Positions 16,278-24,104 of a stretch of DNA of 64,000 nucleotides are shown here, piece after piece. This DNA comes from Pseudonocardia humida. Its GTDB lineage: Bacteria; Actinomycetota; Actinomycetes; Mycobacteriales; Pseudonocardiaceae. Under the pieces are notes generated by a model that saw only the letters and a list, made by a program, of their open reading frames with translations, did not search any database and was not told the origin of the DNA. Position 1 is the stretch's first letter. Every line of letters begins with the position of its first letter. The position numbers and the translations under genes were made by a program. The stretch is taken from NCBI RefSeq assembly GCF_023898865.1, contig NZ_JAGSOV010000024.1, positions 90,907-154,906 on the forward strand, written 5' to 3'.

Positions 16278-16993
16278 CGCTTCTGCTCCTCGGTCGTCGT
16301 GGTCACGTCGGTGTGGGCGACGCCGTTGCGGGTGCCGTCGGTGCTCGGGTCGGCGGCGTGGCGGGGGCCCTCGACCTCGTCGTGGCGGCGGTCGTCGTGG
16401 CGGTCGTCGTGCCGGTGGTCGTCGTGCCGGTGGTCGTCGTGCCGGTCGTCGTCGTGCCGGTCGGAGTGCGTGCCGAGCAGGGCCTCGACGAGCGAGCGGT
16501 ACGAGGTGAGCGCGGTGCGCTGCTTCTCGGTGTCGACGTCGCCGTCGGCGTCGCGCACGGCGCGGGCGTCGCGGTAGTGGCGAACCACCTGCGGGTGGTC
16601 GACGGAGATGTCCTCGGCGCGGCGGTCGAAGTCGCCCTCGGTCGGGTAGCCGCGCACCCGCATGATCTCCACGACCAGGTCGTCGGCCTGGCGCAGCGAG
16701 CCGGCCGGGTCGTCGACGAAGTCGCGCTGGACGGCGGCCCAGCGCTCGGTGAAGCCCTCGCGCTCCTCGGGGCGCAGCTCGCGGATGTCGAGGTCGCGCA
16801 CCCGGCTCTCGCGCTCGGTCAGCGCGGCCTCGGCGGACCGGCGGTCGCCGGTCTCCTCTACGCTGCGCTCGTACTCCTCGCCGTAGTGCTCGCGCAGGCG
16901 CTGGGAGCGGCGCTGGCGGGCCAGCACGAAGCCCCCGGCGGCGAGCGCGAGCACCACGATGACGACGATCAGGACGATGACGGTGGTATCCAC
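16274..16993 (-). CDS. Membrane-anchored protein with His/Asp-rich repeat tail
   Basis: 239 residues. One N-terminal membrane helix (VIVLIVVIVVLALAAGGFVLA) is followed by a basic stretch and a cytoplasmic helical domain (~25-170: RELRPEEREGFTERWAAVQRDFVDDPAGS, ADDLVVEIMRVRGYP, YRDARAVRDADGD). The tail holds RHDD-type repeats (RHDDHRHDDHRHDD at ~185-205) that could bind divalent metal. The helical domain matches that of the downstream gene. GTG 16993 is preceded by GAGAGG. It is transcribed away from the cobalamin riboswitch, sharing the intergenic region 16994-17110. Confidence 0.8.
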   Translation of the reverse strand: MDTTVIVLIVVIVVLALAAGGFVLARQRRSQRLREHYGEEYERSVEETGDRRSAEAALTERESRVRDLDIRELRPEEREGFTERWAAVQRDFVDDPAGSLRQADDLVVEIMRVRGYPTEGDFDRRAEDISVDHPQVVRHYRDARAVRDADGDVDTEKQRTALTSYRSLVEALLGTHSDRHDDDRHDDHRHDDHRHDDRHDDRRHDEVEGPRHAADPSTDGTRNGVAHTDVTTTTEEQKR

Positions 16994-17114
16994 CCGGACA
17001 CACCTCTCTCGTGGCGGTTGCCTCACTCCATCCGAGTGAAGAACTTGACAGGGGAGTTCCCGACCCGCTCGTGAACTCAAACCTCGCCGTGGCGCGACCG
17101 CGTTGACCCGGGCC

Positions 17115-17290
17115 GCACCGTGTGTTGCAGTTCCCGGGACGGCAGTGCAGGAAGCCGGTGCGAGTCCGGCGCGGTCCCGCCACTGTCACCGGGGAGCGCA
17201 CGCCCACTTTCACGACCACCGCCGCGGTACGGCGGGAAGGTCGGGCGCGGCGCATCGATCCGGGAGCCAGGACACTCGCCGCCGTCGCTG
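17115..17290 (+). ncRNA. Cobalamin riboswitch
   Basis: The conserved core is plain to see: GGAAGCCGGTGCGAGTCCGG (about 17150-17169), GCGGTCCCGCCACTGT (about 17171-17186, the B12 box) and GGGAGCCAGGACACT (about 17262-17276). The order and spacing match the AdoCbl-type riboswitch, and it lies directly before cobI. In Actinobacteria this element represses cobalamin biosynthesis or transport genes when corrinoid is plentiful. Exact ends are approximate. A short complement (CCTC...GAGG) just before ATG 17331 could hide the ribosome site (GGAGGA, 17323-17328). Confidence 0.95.
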
Positions 17291-17330
17291 GACCCCCGCG
17301 GATGAGGGCGCGGACCCTCGAGGAGGAACG

Positions 17331-18092
17331 ATGACCGGCGACCCGTCGGCTCCTGCTGTGCTGTCCCCTGCGTTGTCGGCTGCGCTGTCCGTCGCGGACG
17401 CCCAACCGCCACCGGCGCGCGCGTCCGGCACCCTCGTCGGGGTGGGGATGGGGCCCGGCGACCCCGACCTGGTCACCGTGCGGGCGGCCGACCTGCTGGC
17501 CGAGGCCGACGTGGTGTTCGTGCCGGTCGCCGACCCGGGCGGGACCGGGCCCACCGAGCAGATCGCGCTGCACTACGCCGAGGCGTGGCGGGTGGAGCGG
17601 CTCGTGATCGCCCCGCACGGGGACGAGCGCGCCTGGGACGCGGTGGCCGCGGCGGTGGCCTCCTGGTTCGGGGAGCACCCCGGCGGCCTGGCCGCCTTCG
17701 CCACCGTCGGCGACCCCTGCGTCTACTCGGCCTTCACCTACCTGGCCGACGCCGTCCGCGCTGTTGCGGGCGGGGTGGACGTGCGGATCGTCCCGGGGAT
17801 CACCGCGATGCAGGACCTGGCGGCCCGCGCGGGCACGCCGCTCGTGCAGGGCCGCGAGGCGCTGCAGCTGTTCCCGGTGACGGCCGGGGCGCAGCGGTTC
17901 CGGGAGGCCTGCGAGCGCGGCGACGCCGTCGTGGCCCACGACCTCGGCGGGATGCCGCCCGAGACGCTGGCGGTGCTGCGCGAGACCGGCCGCTTCGACG
18001 ACGCCGTCTACGACGCCGGAGGGCCGGACCCGTCGACGCTGCTCGTCCCACCCGCCCGCGCGGGGCGCGGCGGACCGCGGCGGGGGCGGTGA
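17331..18092 (+). CDS. cobI: Precorrin-2 C20-methyltransferase
   Basis: A 253-residue SAM-dependent tetrapyrrole methylase that makes precorrin-3A. After a ~30-residue Ala/Pro-rich leader come GTLVGVGMGPGDPDLVTVRAADLL, the SAM loop FATVGDPCVYSAFTYL, and VRIVPGITAMQDLAARAG. The end is shorter and less typical than in most CobI proteins: the stretch after RFDDAVYDA runs quickly into a basic tail. It is not fused to CobJ here. ATG 17331 has GGAGGA in front. It lies directly under the cobalamin riboswitch and overlaps cobT. Confidence 0.92.
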   Translation: MTGDPSAPAVLSPALSAALSVADAQPPPARASGTLVGVGMGPGDPDLVTVRAADLLAEADVVFVPVADPGGTGPTEQIALHYAEAWRVERLVIAPHGDERAWDAVAAAVASWFGEHPGGLAAFATVGDPCVYSAFTYLADAVRAVAGGVDVRIVPGITAMQDLAARAGTPLVQGREALQLFPVTAGAQRFREACERGDAVVAHDLGGMPPETLAVLRETGRFDDAVYDAGGPDPSTLLVPPARAGRGGPRRGR

Positions 18093-19153
18093 TGGGCGCG
18101 CTCGAGGTGGCGCTGGCCGCCGTCCGGCCGGTCGACGCCGCGGCCCGCGCCGCCGCCGCCGAGCGGCTGGACCGGATGACCAAGCCGCGCGGCGCTTTGG
18201 GCCAGGTCGAGGCCCTGGCCGTCGACCTGGCCGGGATCGCCGGGGCGTGCCCGCCGCCGGTGCCCGAGCCGGCGGCGGTCGCGGTGTTCGCCGCCGACCA
18301 CGGCGTGCACGCCCGGGGGGTGACGCCGTGGCCGCAGGAGGTCACCGCGCAGATGGTCGCCAACTTCCTGGCCGGGGGCGCCGTGGTGAACGCCTTCGCC
18401 CGCCGGGTCGGGGCCGGGGTGCACGTCGTCGACGTCGGGGTCGCCGCGCCGCTGGACCCCGCCGACGGCCTGCTGCTGCGCCGCGTGGCGCCCGGCACCG
18501 CCGACATGACCGCCGGGCCCGCGCTCGACCGGGACCGGGCCCTGGCGGCCGTCGAGGTCGGCATCGCGGTCGCCGGGGAGCTCGCCGCGGCCGGCAACCG
18601 GTGCCTCGTGACGGGCGACATGGGCATCGCGAACACGACCGCCGCCGCCGCGCTGGTCTGCGCGTTCACCGGGGCCGACCCGGCCGCGGCCACGGGCCGC
18701 GGCACCGGCGTCGACGACGCCACCCTGGCCCGCAAGACCGCCGTCGTCGCGCAGGCCCTCGCGCTGCACCGACCCGACCCCGCCGACCCCCTCGGCGTGC
18801 TGTCGGCCTTCGGCGGCCTGGAGCACGCCGCCCTGGCCGGTCTCGTGCTGGGCGGCGCCGCCCACCGGCTCCCGGTGCTGCTCGACGGCGTCAACGCGGG
18901 CGCGGCCGCGCTCGTCGCGGCCGCGTTCGCGCCGGCCGCGGTCGGCTACTGCGTGGCCGGGCACCGCTCCGCCGAGCCGGGCCACCGGCTCACCCTGGCC
19001 CACCTGGGCCTGGTGCCGCTGCTGGACCTGGGCCTGCGGCTGGGGGAGGGCACCGGCGCCCTGCTCGCGCTGCCGGTGCTGCAGGCGGCCGCGCAGGCGA
19101 TGCAGGACGTGGCGACCTTCGACGCCGCCGGGGTGGTCGACAAGAACGGGTAG
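18092..19153 (+). CDS. cobT: Nicotinate-nucleotide--dimethylbenzimidazole phosphoribosyltransferase
   Basis: A 353-residue CobT, normal length, which activates the lower ligand (dimethylbenzimidazole) for the nucleotide loop. Family marks: RLDRMTKPRGALGQVE, VFAADHGVHARGV..WPQEVTAQMV, FLAGGAVVNAFAR, TGDMGIANTT, GRGTGVDD, LGGLEHAA-like and LLDGVNAGAAAL, with DVATFDAAGV at the end. ATG 18092 overlaps the cobI stop, so both are translated from the riboswitch-controlled mRNA. It converges with the DUF998-like gene across a 16-bp tandem repeat. Confidence 0.95.
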   Translation: MGALEVALAAVRPVDAAARAAAAERLDRMTKPRGALGQVEALAVDLAGIAGACPPPVPEPAAVAVFAADHGVHARGVTPWPQEVTAQMVANFLAGGAVVNAFARRVGAGVHVVDVGVAAPLDPADGLLLRRVAPGTADMTAGPALDRDRALAAVEVGIAVAGELAAAGNRCLVTGDMGIANTTAAAALVCAFTGADPAAATGRGTGVDDATLARKTAVVAQALALHRPDPADPLGVLSAFGGLEHAALAGLVLGGAAHRLPVLLDGVNAGAAALVAAAFAPAAVGYCVAGHRSAEPGHRLTLAHLGLVPLLDLGLRLGEGTGALLALPVLQAAAQAMQDVATFDAAGVVDKNG

Positions 19154-19158
19154 GGCGC

Positions 19159-19238
19159 GGCTCAGGATTGGGACGGCTCAGGATTGGGACGGCTCAGGAT
19201 TGGGACGGCTCAGGATTGGGACGGCTCAGGATTGGGAC
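19159..19238. repeat. Five perfect tandem copies of a 16-bp unit
   Basis: GGCTCAGGATTGGGAC occurs five times in a row without a change (19159, 19175, 19191, 19207, 19223). The array fills the gap between the convergent cobT and DUF998-like genes; the stop codon of the minus-strand gene lies in the last copy, so changing the copy number would leave both proteins intact. Confidence 0.98.
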
Positions 19239-19948
19239 GAGGGGGCCGAGTCGGAGCCGCGCTCGCCGTGCGGGCGCAGGCCCGGCCAGCTCACCCGGAT
19301 CAGGTGAATGGCCAGCGCGCCGATGACCGCGGCGTCGACGGTCAGCGCGAGGCGCTGCAGCAGCCCGCCGGGGTCGAACCCGAGGGTGACGTCGACCAGG
19401 TCGGGGAACCAGTCGCCCAGCCGGCTCACCACGTAGGCGACCGCCAGGCCCGCGGTCCAGGCCGTCAGCGCGCGGACGACGCCCGCGGTCGGCCGCCACG
19501 CGGGGTCCTCCCGCAGCCGCGGCACCAGGGCCCACCCGCCCATGGCCAGCAGCGCGAGGAACCCGGCGCCGGCGATCTGGTGGATCCACCCCGCGACGGT
19601 CTCGACCGACGGCGACCGGTCGGTGGGGAAGACCGTGGCCACGACCAGGCAGCCCGCCCAGGCCGACAGGTAGGCGGCGGGCTTGCCGCGCAGGCGAACG
19701 CCCGCCCGGGCCATCCCGAGCAGCAGCGCGACCATCGCCGCGGCCAGCGTGAGCGCCGCGGAGTCGGCCGGCGGGCCGCCGCCGTCGACGAACACGTACA
19801 TGCTCAGCGGCTGCGATATCGGGTCGACGTCGGACCAGAAGGCCACGGCGAGGTAGACGACGAGGCCGAGGGCCCGGGCGGCGGCGACCAGCGCGACGAG
19901 CGCGAGCACCAGCGACACCAGACCGAGGCGGAGGCCGGAGCGCTGCAC
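19226..19948 (-). CDS. DUF998-like integral membrane protein
   Basis: About 240 residues with six hydrophobic helices, beginning GLRLGLVSLVLALVALVAAARALG and including AALTLAAAMVALLLGMA, YLSAWAGCLVVATVFPTD, GAGFLALLAMGGWALV and LAVAYVVSRLGDWFP. The FPTD turn and general layout fit DUF998. Function unknown. GTG 19948 follows AGAATG at 5 nt; the frame is open further upstream. The C-terminus (SAPSSQS) is written by the first part of the tandem repeat. Confidence 0.82.
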   Translation of the reverse strand: MQRSGLRLGLVSLVLALVALVAAARALGLVVYLAVAFWSDVDPISQPLSMYVFVDGGGPPADSAALTLAAAMVALLLGMARAGVRLRGKPAAYLSAWAGCLVVATVFPTDRSPSVETVAGWIHQIAGAGFLALLAMGGWALVPRLREDPAWRPTAGVVRALTAWTAGLAVAYVVSRLGDWFPDLVDVTLGFDPGGLLQRLALTVDAAVIGALAIHLIRVSWPGLRPHGERGSDSAPSSQS

Positions 19949-19976
19949 CCCTCCATTCTGCGACAACGCAGCGTGG

Positions 19977-20786
19977 TCAGGGGTGCTCCGACGCACTGAC
20001 CGGCGGCTGATTCCCGGACATGTTCACCCTGGCGGTGACCGCCAGGTGGTCGCTGGGGCCCCGATGGGCTACCCGCACGTCGTCCAGATGGGCGCCGCGG
20101 GCCAGCAGGTGGTCGAGCTGCATCCGCGGGCGCCACGCCGGGTAGGTCGGCCCGGCCGGGGCCGTGGGTCTCCACCCGGTGCCCCGCAGCGCCGCCCGCA
20201 GCGCCCGGTGCGGCAGGTTGAGGTCGCCGGCCAGCACGGCGGCCGGGCCGCCCGCCGCCGCCCAGGACAGGGCGCGGTGCAGCTGGCGGACCGCGCGCCA
20301 CGTCACGTACGTCAGGTGCGTGCCGGTGAGCACGACCTCCCGGCCGCCGGGCAGCTCCAGCCGCGCGCGGACGGCCACCCGCGGCTCGCGGTCCCAGGCG
20401 GGCGGCCGGTCGACGCCCGCGGGCGTGCGGCGCTGCGCCGCGCCGCCGGGCAGGGCCAGCCGGGCCACGTCGTGCAGGGGGTGCGGGCTGAGCAGCCCGA
20501 TGCCGTAGGCAGGCCCGCCCGGGTCGGCGCCGTCGTCGGGGAGGGCGTCCCAGCTGCGGACCGGCTCCCCGAGCAGGGCCGGGGCGAACACGCCGTGCCA
20601 GCCGAGCTTGTCGGCCAGCACCGAGAGCTGGTCGTGGCCGCCGGAGCGGGACAGCTCGCGGTCGATCTCCTGCACCGCGACGGCGTCGACGTCCAGCGCG
20701 GCGATCGCGTCGGCCACCGCCCCGAGGTCGACGCGGCCGGTGCGCACGTCGCGGCAGTGCAGCAGGTTCCAGGTGGCGATCCTCAC
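19977..20786 (-). CDS. Endonuclease/exonuclease/phosphatase-family protein
   Basis: A 269-residue EEP-fold hydrolase. It has the metal/catalytic motifs in order: MRIATWNLLHCR, AVAVQEIDRE (Glu metal ligand), LTGTHLTYVTW, VLAGDLNLPH (GDLN), and the final PSDHLAVTA (SDH). The substrate (nucleic acid or phospholipid/phosphosugar) cannot be told. No signal peptide. It starts with GTG 20786 and is followed at 28 bp by the DUF998-like gene on the same strand. Confidence 0.92.
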   Translation of the reverse strand: MRIATWNLLHCRDVRTGRVDLGAVADAIAALDVDAVAVQEIDRELSRSGGHDQLSVLADKLGWHGVFAPALLGEPVRSWDALPDDGADPGGPAYGIGLLSPHPLHDVARLALPGGAAQRRTPAGVDRPPAWDREPRVAVRARLELPGGREVVLTGTHLTYVTWRAVRQLHRALSWAAAGGPAAVLAGDLNLPHRALRAALRGTGWRPTAPAGPTYPAWRPRMQLDHLLARGAHLDDVRVAHRGPSDHLAVTARVNMSGNQPPVSASEHP

Positions 20787-20832
20787 CGCGGTCCCGCCGT
20801 GCGGGGCTTTCGGGCGGGCGACCGGTTCCGGT

Positions 20833-21300
20833 TCACCGCACCAGCGCGTCGATCAGCGCGTCGACGGTGGTGTCGCCGTCGTAGAGCTCGCCGTTGACGA
20901 AGAACGTCGGGGTGCCGCGCACGCCGCTGCGCACGCCCGAGTTGAAGTCGGCCTCGACGCGGTCCTCGACGAAGCGGGTGGCCGGCCAGGTGACCTTCTC
21001 CGGCTTGGCCCCGATCTCCTCGGCGTAGCGGCGCAGGTCGTCCTGGGTGAGGTGCGGCTCGTCGCCGGAGAACAGCTTCTCGTGCATCGGCCAGAACAGC
21101 CCGTGCAGCGCCGCGCCCTCCGACGCCACCGCAGCCGACAGCGCGAACGGGTGCAGCTCGGCGAGCGGGAAGTGCCGGAAGACGAACACCAGGCGCTCGC
21201 CCAGCTTCTCGCGCACCTCGTTGACGACCGGCGCCGCGGCCCGGCAGTACGGGCACTCGAAGTCGCCGTACTCGACCAGGCTGTACTCGGCGCCCAGCAC
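20833..21300 (-). CDS. DsbA-family thioredoxin-like protein facing nhaA
   Basis: About 155 residues: YSLVEYGDFECPYCRAAAPVV with a CPYC active site, RLVFVFRHFPLAELHPFA, then GVRGTPTFFVNGELYDG with the cis-Pro. This is a complete DsbA-type domain without signal peptide. Start: GTG 21300 is the only usual start codon, but family-like residues continue 15 codons upstream (TLDPRIGTYDHLLG) to an ATC at 21345 that has AGGAGG six bases before it. The gene is divergent from nhaA with only ~30 bp between. In many actinobacteria the same domain is fused to NhaA, so a shared role in ion or redox balance is plausible. Confidence 0.85.
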   Translation of the reverse strand: MLGAEYSLVEYGDFECPYCRAAAPVVNEVREKLGERLVFVFRHFPLAELHPFALSAAVASEGAALHGLFWPMHEKLFSGDEPHLTQDDLRRYAEEIGAKPEKVTWPATRFVEDRVEADFNSGVRSGVRGTPTFFVNGELYDGDTTVDALIDALVR

Positions 21301-21375
21301 TCCGAGCAGGTGGTCGTAGGTCCCGATCCGTGGGTCGAGCGTGATCGCCGGCCTCCTCAGGCAGGATGACGTCCC

Positions 21376-22716
21376 GTGGCGATCACGACCCTAGCCGAGC
21401 GCGGCGAGCTCAGCCGCGCCGCGCGGACCTTCCTGCGCACCGAGTCCGGTTCGGCGGTGCTGCTGCTGGGCGCCGCGGTGATCGCACTGGTGTGGGCCAA
21501 CCTCGACCTGGGCTACGAGGAGTTCTGGCACCTGGAGTTCCGCGTCGGCGTCGGCGGCCAGGACCTCGCGCTCGACCTGCGGCACTGGGTCAACGACGGG
21601 CTGATGGTGCTGTTCTTCTTCAGCGTCGGGCTGGAGATCAGTCGCGAGACCACGCTGGGGGAGCTGCGCGGCGCGCGGGCCATCGCCGCGCCCGCGCTGG
21701 CCGCGCTGGGCGGGTTGACCGTGCCGGCCGCGTTGTTCCTGCTGTTCAACGCGGGCGGGCCGGCTGCGGGGGCGTGGGGGATCGCGATCTCCACCGACAC
21801 CGCGGTCGTGATCGGGGTGCTCGCGCTGGTCGGGCCGCGCTGCCCCGACCAGCTGCGGGTGTTCCTGCTCGCGCTGGCCATCGTCGACGACATCGGCGCC
21901 GTCGGCGCGATCGCCCTCTTCTACACCGACGACGTCGACGTCACCGCGCTGCTCATGGCCGTCGGGCTGTTCGCGGCGCTGCTGGCGCTGCGCTTCGTCC
22001 GGTTCTGGCGGACCCCGATCTACGTGCTGATCGGCGCGGTCATGTGGCTGGCCGTGCTGGCCTCGGGGGTGCACCCGAGCGTGGTCGGGGTGGTGCTGGG
22101 CCTGCTGGTCAACGCCTACGCGCCGCGCCCCCGCGACATCGCCCGCGCGCAGGTCGTCGGCAGCAGCTTCATGCTCGACCCGAGCCCCGCGCGCGCGTTG
22201 GCCGCGCAGTCGGCGGTCGGCGAGGCGGTGTCGCCGAACGAGCGGCTGCAGCTGCGCATCCAGCCGTGGAGCAGCTACGTGATCGTGCCGCTGTTCGTGC
22301 TGGCGAACGCGGGCGTCCAGCTCACCGGCCAGAGCCTGCTGGCCGCCGCCACGTCGCCGCTGACCTGGGGGATCGTCGTCGGGCTCACGGCGGGCAAGCT
22401 CATCGGCGTCACCGCGGGCACCTGGTTCGCGCTGCGCACCCGGCTGGGCACCGTGCCCGACACGCTGCGCTGGGGGCAGCTCGTCGGCGGGGCGGGGCTG
22501 GCCGGGATCGGGTTCACGGTGGCGCTGTTCGTCACCGAGCTGGCCCTCGACGACGAGGAGCTGGTCAACGACGCCAAGATCGGCATCCTGGTCGGCTCGA
22601 TCCTGGCCGCGGTGATCGGCTGGCTGATCTTCCGGGTGGCCGGCGAGCGCGGCGGCCAGTGCGCGCCGTCGGGCCTGCCGGTGCTGCCGCCCCGCCCCTG
22701 GCGCCCGCCGGCCTGA
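21376..22716 (+). CDS. nhaA: Na+/H+ antiporter NhaA
   Basis: A 446-residue NhaA with ~12 membrane helices. Recognisable parts are FLRTESGSAVLLLGAAVIALVWAN, VNDGLMVLFFFSVGLEI, ISTDTAVVIGVLALVG, and the paired aspartates LAIVDDIGAVGAIA that carry the transported ions. Later helices include GIVVGLTAGKLIGV and LVGGAGLAGIGFTVALFV. It exchanges external protons for internal sodium. GTG 21376 lies 8 nt after CAGGAT. It ends 8 bp from the convergent dinB stop. Confidence 0.96.
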   Translation: MAITTLAERGELSRAARTFLRTESGSAVLLLGAAVIALVWANLDLGYEEFWHLEFRVGVGGQDLALDLRHWVNDGLMVLFFFSVGLEISRETTLGELRGARAIAAPALAALGGLTVPAALFLLFNAGGPAAGAWGIAISTDTAVVIGVLALVGPRCPDQLRVFLLALAIVDDIGAVGAIALFYTDDVDVTALLMAVGLFAALLALRFVRFWRTPIYVLIGAVMWLAVLASGVHPSVVGVVLGLLVNAYAPRPRDIARAQVVGSSFMLDPSPARALAAQSAVGEAVSPNERLQLRIQPWSSYVIVPLFVLANAGVQLTGQSLLAAATSPLTWGIVVGLTAGKLIGVTAGTWFALRTRLGTVPDTLRWGQLVGGAGLAGIGFTVALFVTELALDDEELVNDAKIGILVGSILAAVIGWLIFRVAGERGGQCAPSGLPVLPPRPWRPPA

Positions 22717-22724
22717 CCCCTCGG

Positions 22725-24059
22725 TCAGGTCAAGCTGGCCAGGGGATCCGCCCGGGTGAGGGCGGCGTCGTCGGCGGCGAAGGTGCGGGCGCGGCCGGGG
22801 CCCGTGGAGCGGGTCTCGAAGCGGACGGTCACCCGGCCGTGCCCGGCGCCCTGCACCCAGCCGTGGCCGTGCTCGGGGTGGTGGACGTCGTCGCCGGGGC
22901 GCCAGGGCCGGTCCGGCGCGGTGCCGTCCGCGGTGCCGTCCGCGGCGGGCTCCGCGGTCTCGGTGGCGTCGGGCTCCGGGGCGGGGCCGGTGTCGACGGC
23001 CGCCTCGAACAGCGCCGGCGGCGGGTCGTCGACGAGGCCGGCGAGCGAGACGCCGATCAGCCGCACCCCGTCGGCCGGGACGGCGTTGCGGGCCAGGCGC
23101 TGGGCGACCGCCGTCAGCGCGGTGAGGTCGGTGGTGCCGGAGGCGGCCGTCTCCGAGCGGGTGACGGTGGTGAAGGCGGCGCTGCGGACCTTGACGGTGA
23201 CCGTGCGGGCCGCACGGCCCGACGCGACCAGCCTGCGGTGGGCGCTGCCGGTGATGCGGGCGACGGCCTCGTGCACCGCGGTCATCGCCGTGAGGTCGGT
23301 CTCGAAGGTCGTCTCCGCGCTGACCTGCTTGGCCGCCCCGCGCGGGGCGACCGGGCGGTCGTCGACGCCGTGCGCGAGGCGGTGCAGCTCGGTGCCGATC
23401 GCGGTGCCGAGCAGGCCGTTGAGCTCGCGGGTGTCCATCGCGGCCAGCTCGCCGATGGTGCGGATGCCCAGCTTGGACAGGGCGGCCTCGCTGACCGGGC
23501 CCACGCCCCACAGCGCCCGGACCGGCAGCGCGGCGAGCACCTCGCGCTGCTCGCCGGGGCCCACCACCCGCAGCCCGTCGGGCTTGGCCAGCTCGGAGGC
23601 GATCTTGGCGAGCTGCTTGCCGGAGCCGGCGCCCACCGAGGCGGGCAGGCCCGTCGCGGCGCGGACGTCGGCGCGCAGGCGGACGGCGAACCGCTCCACC
23701 TCGGCGGGCTCGGCCCCGGCGAGGTCGGGCGGCTCCAGGAACGCCTCGTCGACCGAGACCGGCTCCAGCACCGGCGCCGCTTCGGCCAGCACGCCCATGA
23801 CCCGCTCGGAGAGCGCCTGGTAGAGGGGGAACCGCGGCGGCAGGACCACGGCGCCCGGGCACAGCCTGCGCGCCTGGCCCATCGGCATCGCCGAGCGGGC
23901 GCCGTGCACGCGGGCCTGGTAGCTGGCCCCGGCGACCACCGCCCGCGGCCCGAGCCCACCGACCAGCACCGGGCGCTCGCGCAGGGTGGGGCGGGTGAGC
24001 TGCTCGGCGGAGGCGAAGAACGCGTCCATGTCCAGGTGCAGCACCCACCTCCCGCTCAC
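22725..24059 (-). CDS. dinB: DNA polymerase IV (Y-family)
   Basis: A 444-residue lesion-bypass polymerase. Palm motifs: WVLHLDMDAFFASAEQLTRP (first metal Asp) and PVSVDEAFLE (SVDE). Also seen are GGLGPRAVVAGASYQAR, SVGAGSGKQLAKIAS, and the helix-hairpin-helix VRALWGVGPVSEAALSKLGIRTIGELA. The little finger follows, then a ~90-residue tail ending with a β-rich WRPGDDVHHPEHGHGWVQGAG module seen in actinobacterial DinB2-like proteins. GTG 24059 lies 6 nt after GACGAT. No LexA box was recognised upstream. Confidence 0.95.
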   Translation of the reverse strand: MSGRWVLHLDMDAFFASAEQLTRPTLRERPVLVGGLGPRAVVAGASYQARVHGARSAMPMGQARRLCPGAVVLPPRFPLYQALSERVMGVLAEAAPVLEPVSVDEAFLEPPDLAGAEPAEVERFAVRLRADVRAATGLPASVGAGSGKQLAKIASELAKPDGLRVVGPGEQREVLAALPVRALWGVGPVSEAALSKLGIRTIGELAAMDTRELNGLLGTAIGTELHRLAHGVDDRPVAPRGAAKQVSAETTFETDLTAMTAVHEAVARITGSAHRRLVASGRAARTVTVKVRSAAFTTVTRSETAASGTTDLTALTAVAQRLARNAVPADGVRLIGVSLAGLVDDPPPALFEAAVDTGPAPEPDATETAEPAADGTADGTAPDRPWRPGDDVHHPEHGHGWVQGAGHGRVTVRFETRSTGPGRARTFAADDAALTRADPLASLT

Positions 24060-24104
24060 CCCGCCATCGTCCTCCCCACCCCCGACGGTCCCGCCCGACC
24101 GCCG

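Noticed and set aside
17045..17077. TTGACA followed by TGAACT as the promoter of the cobI operon
   Set aside because: The spacing (21 bp) is too long for a normal sigma-70 promoter, and TTGACC at 17103 is too near the riboswitch start; the promoter is left unassigned.
19159..19238. Short repeat array considered as a CRISPR
   Set aside because: The 16-bp units touch each other without spacers and no cas genes are near; it is a simple tandem repeat.
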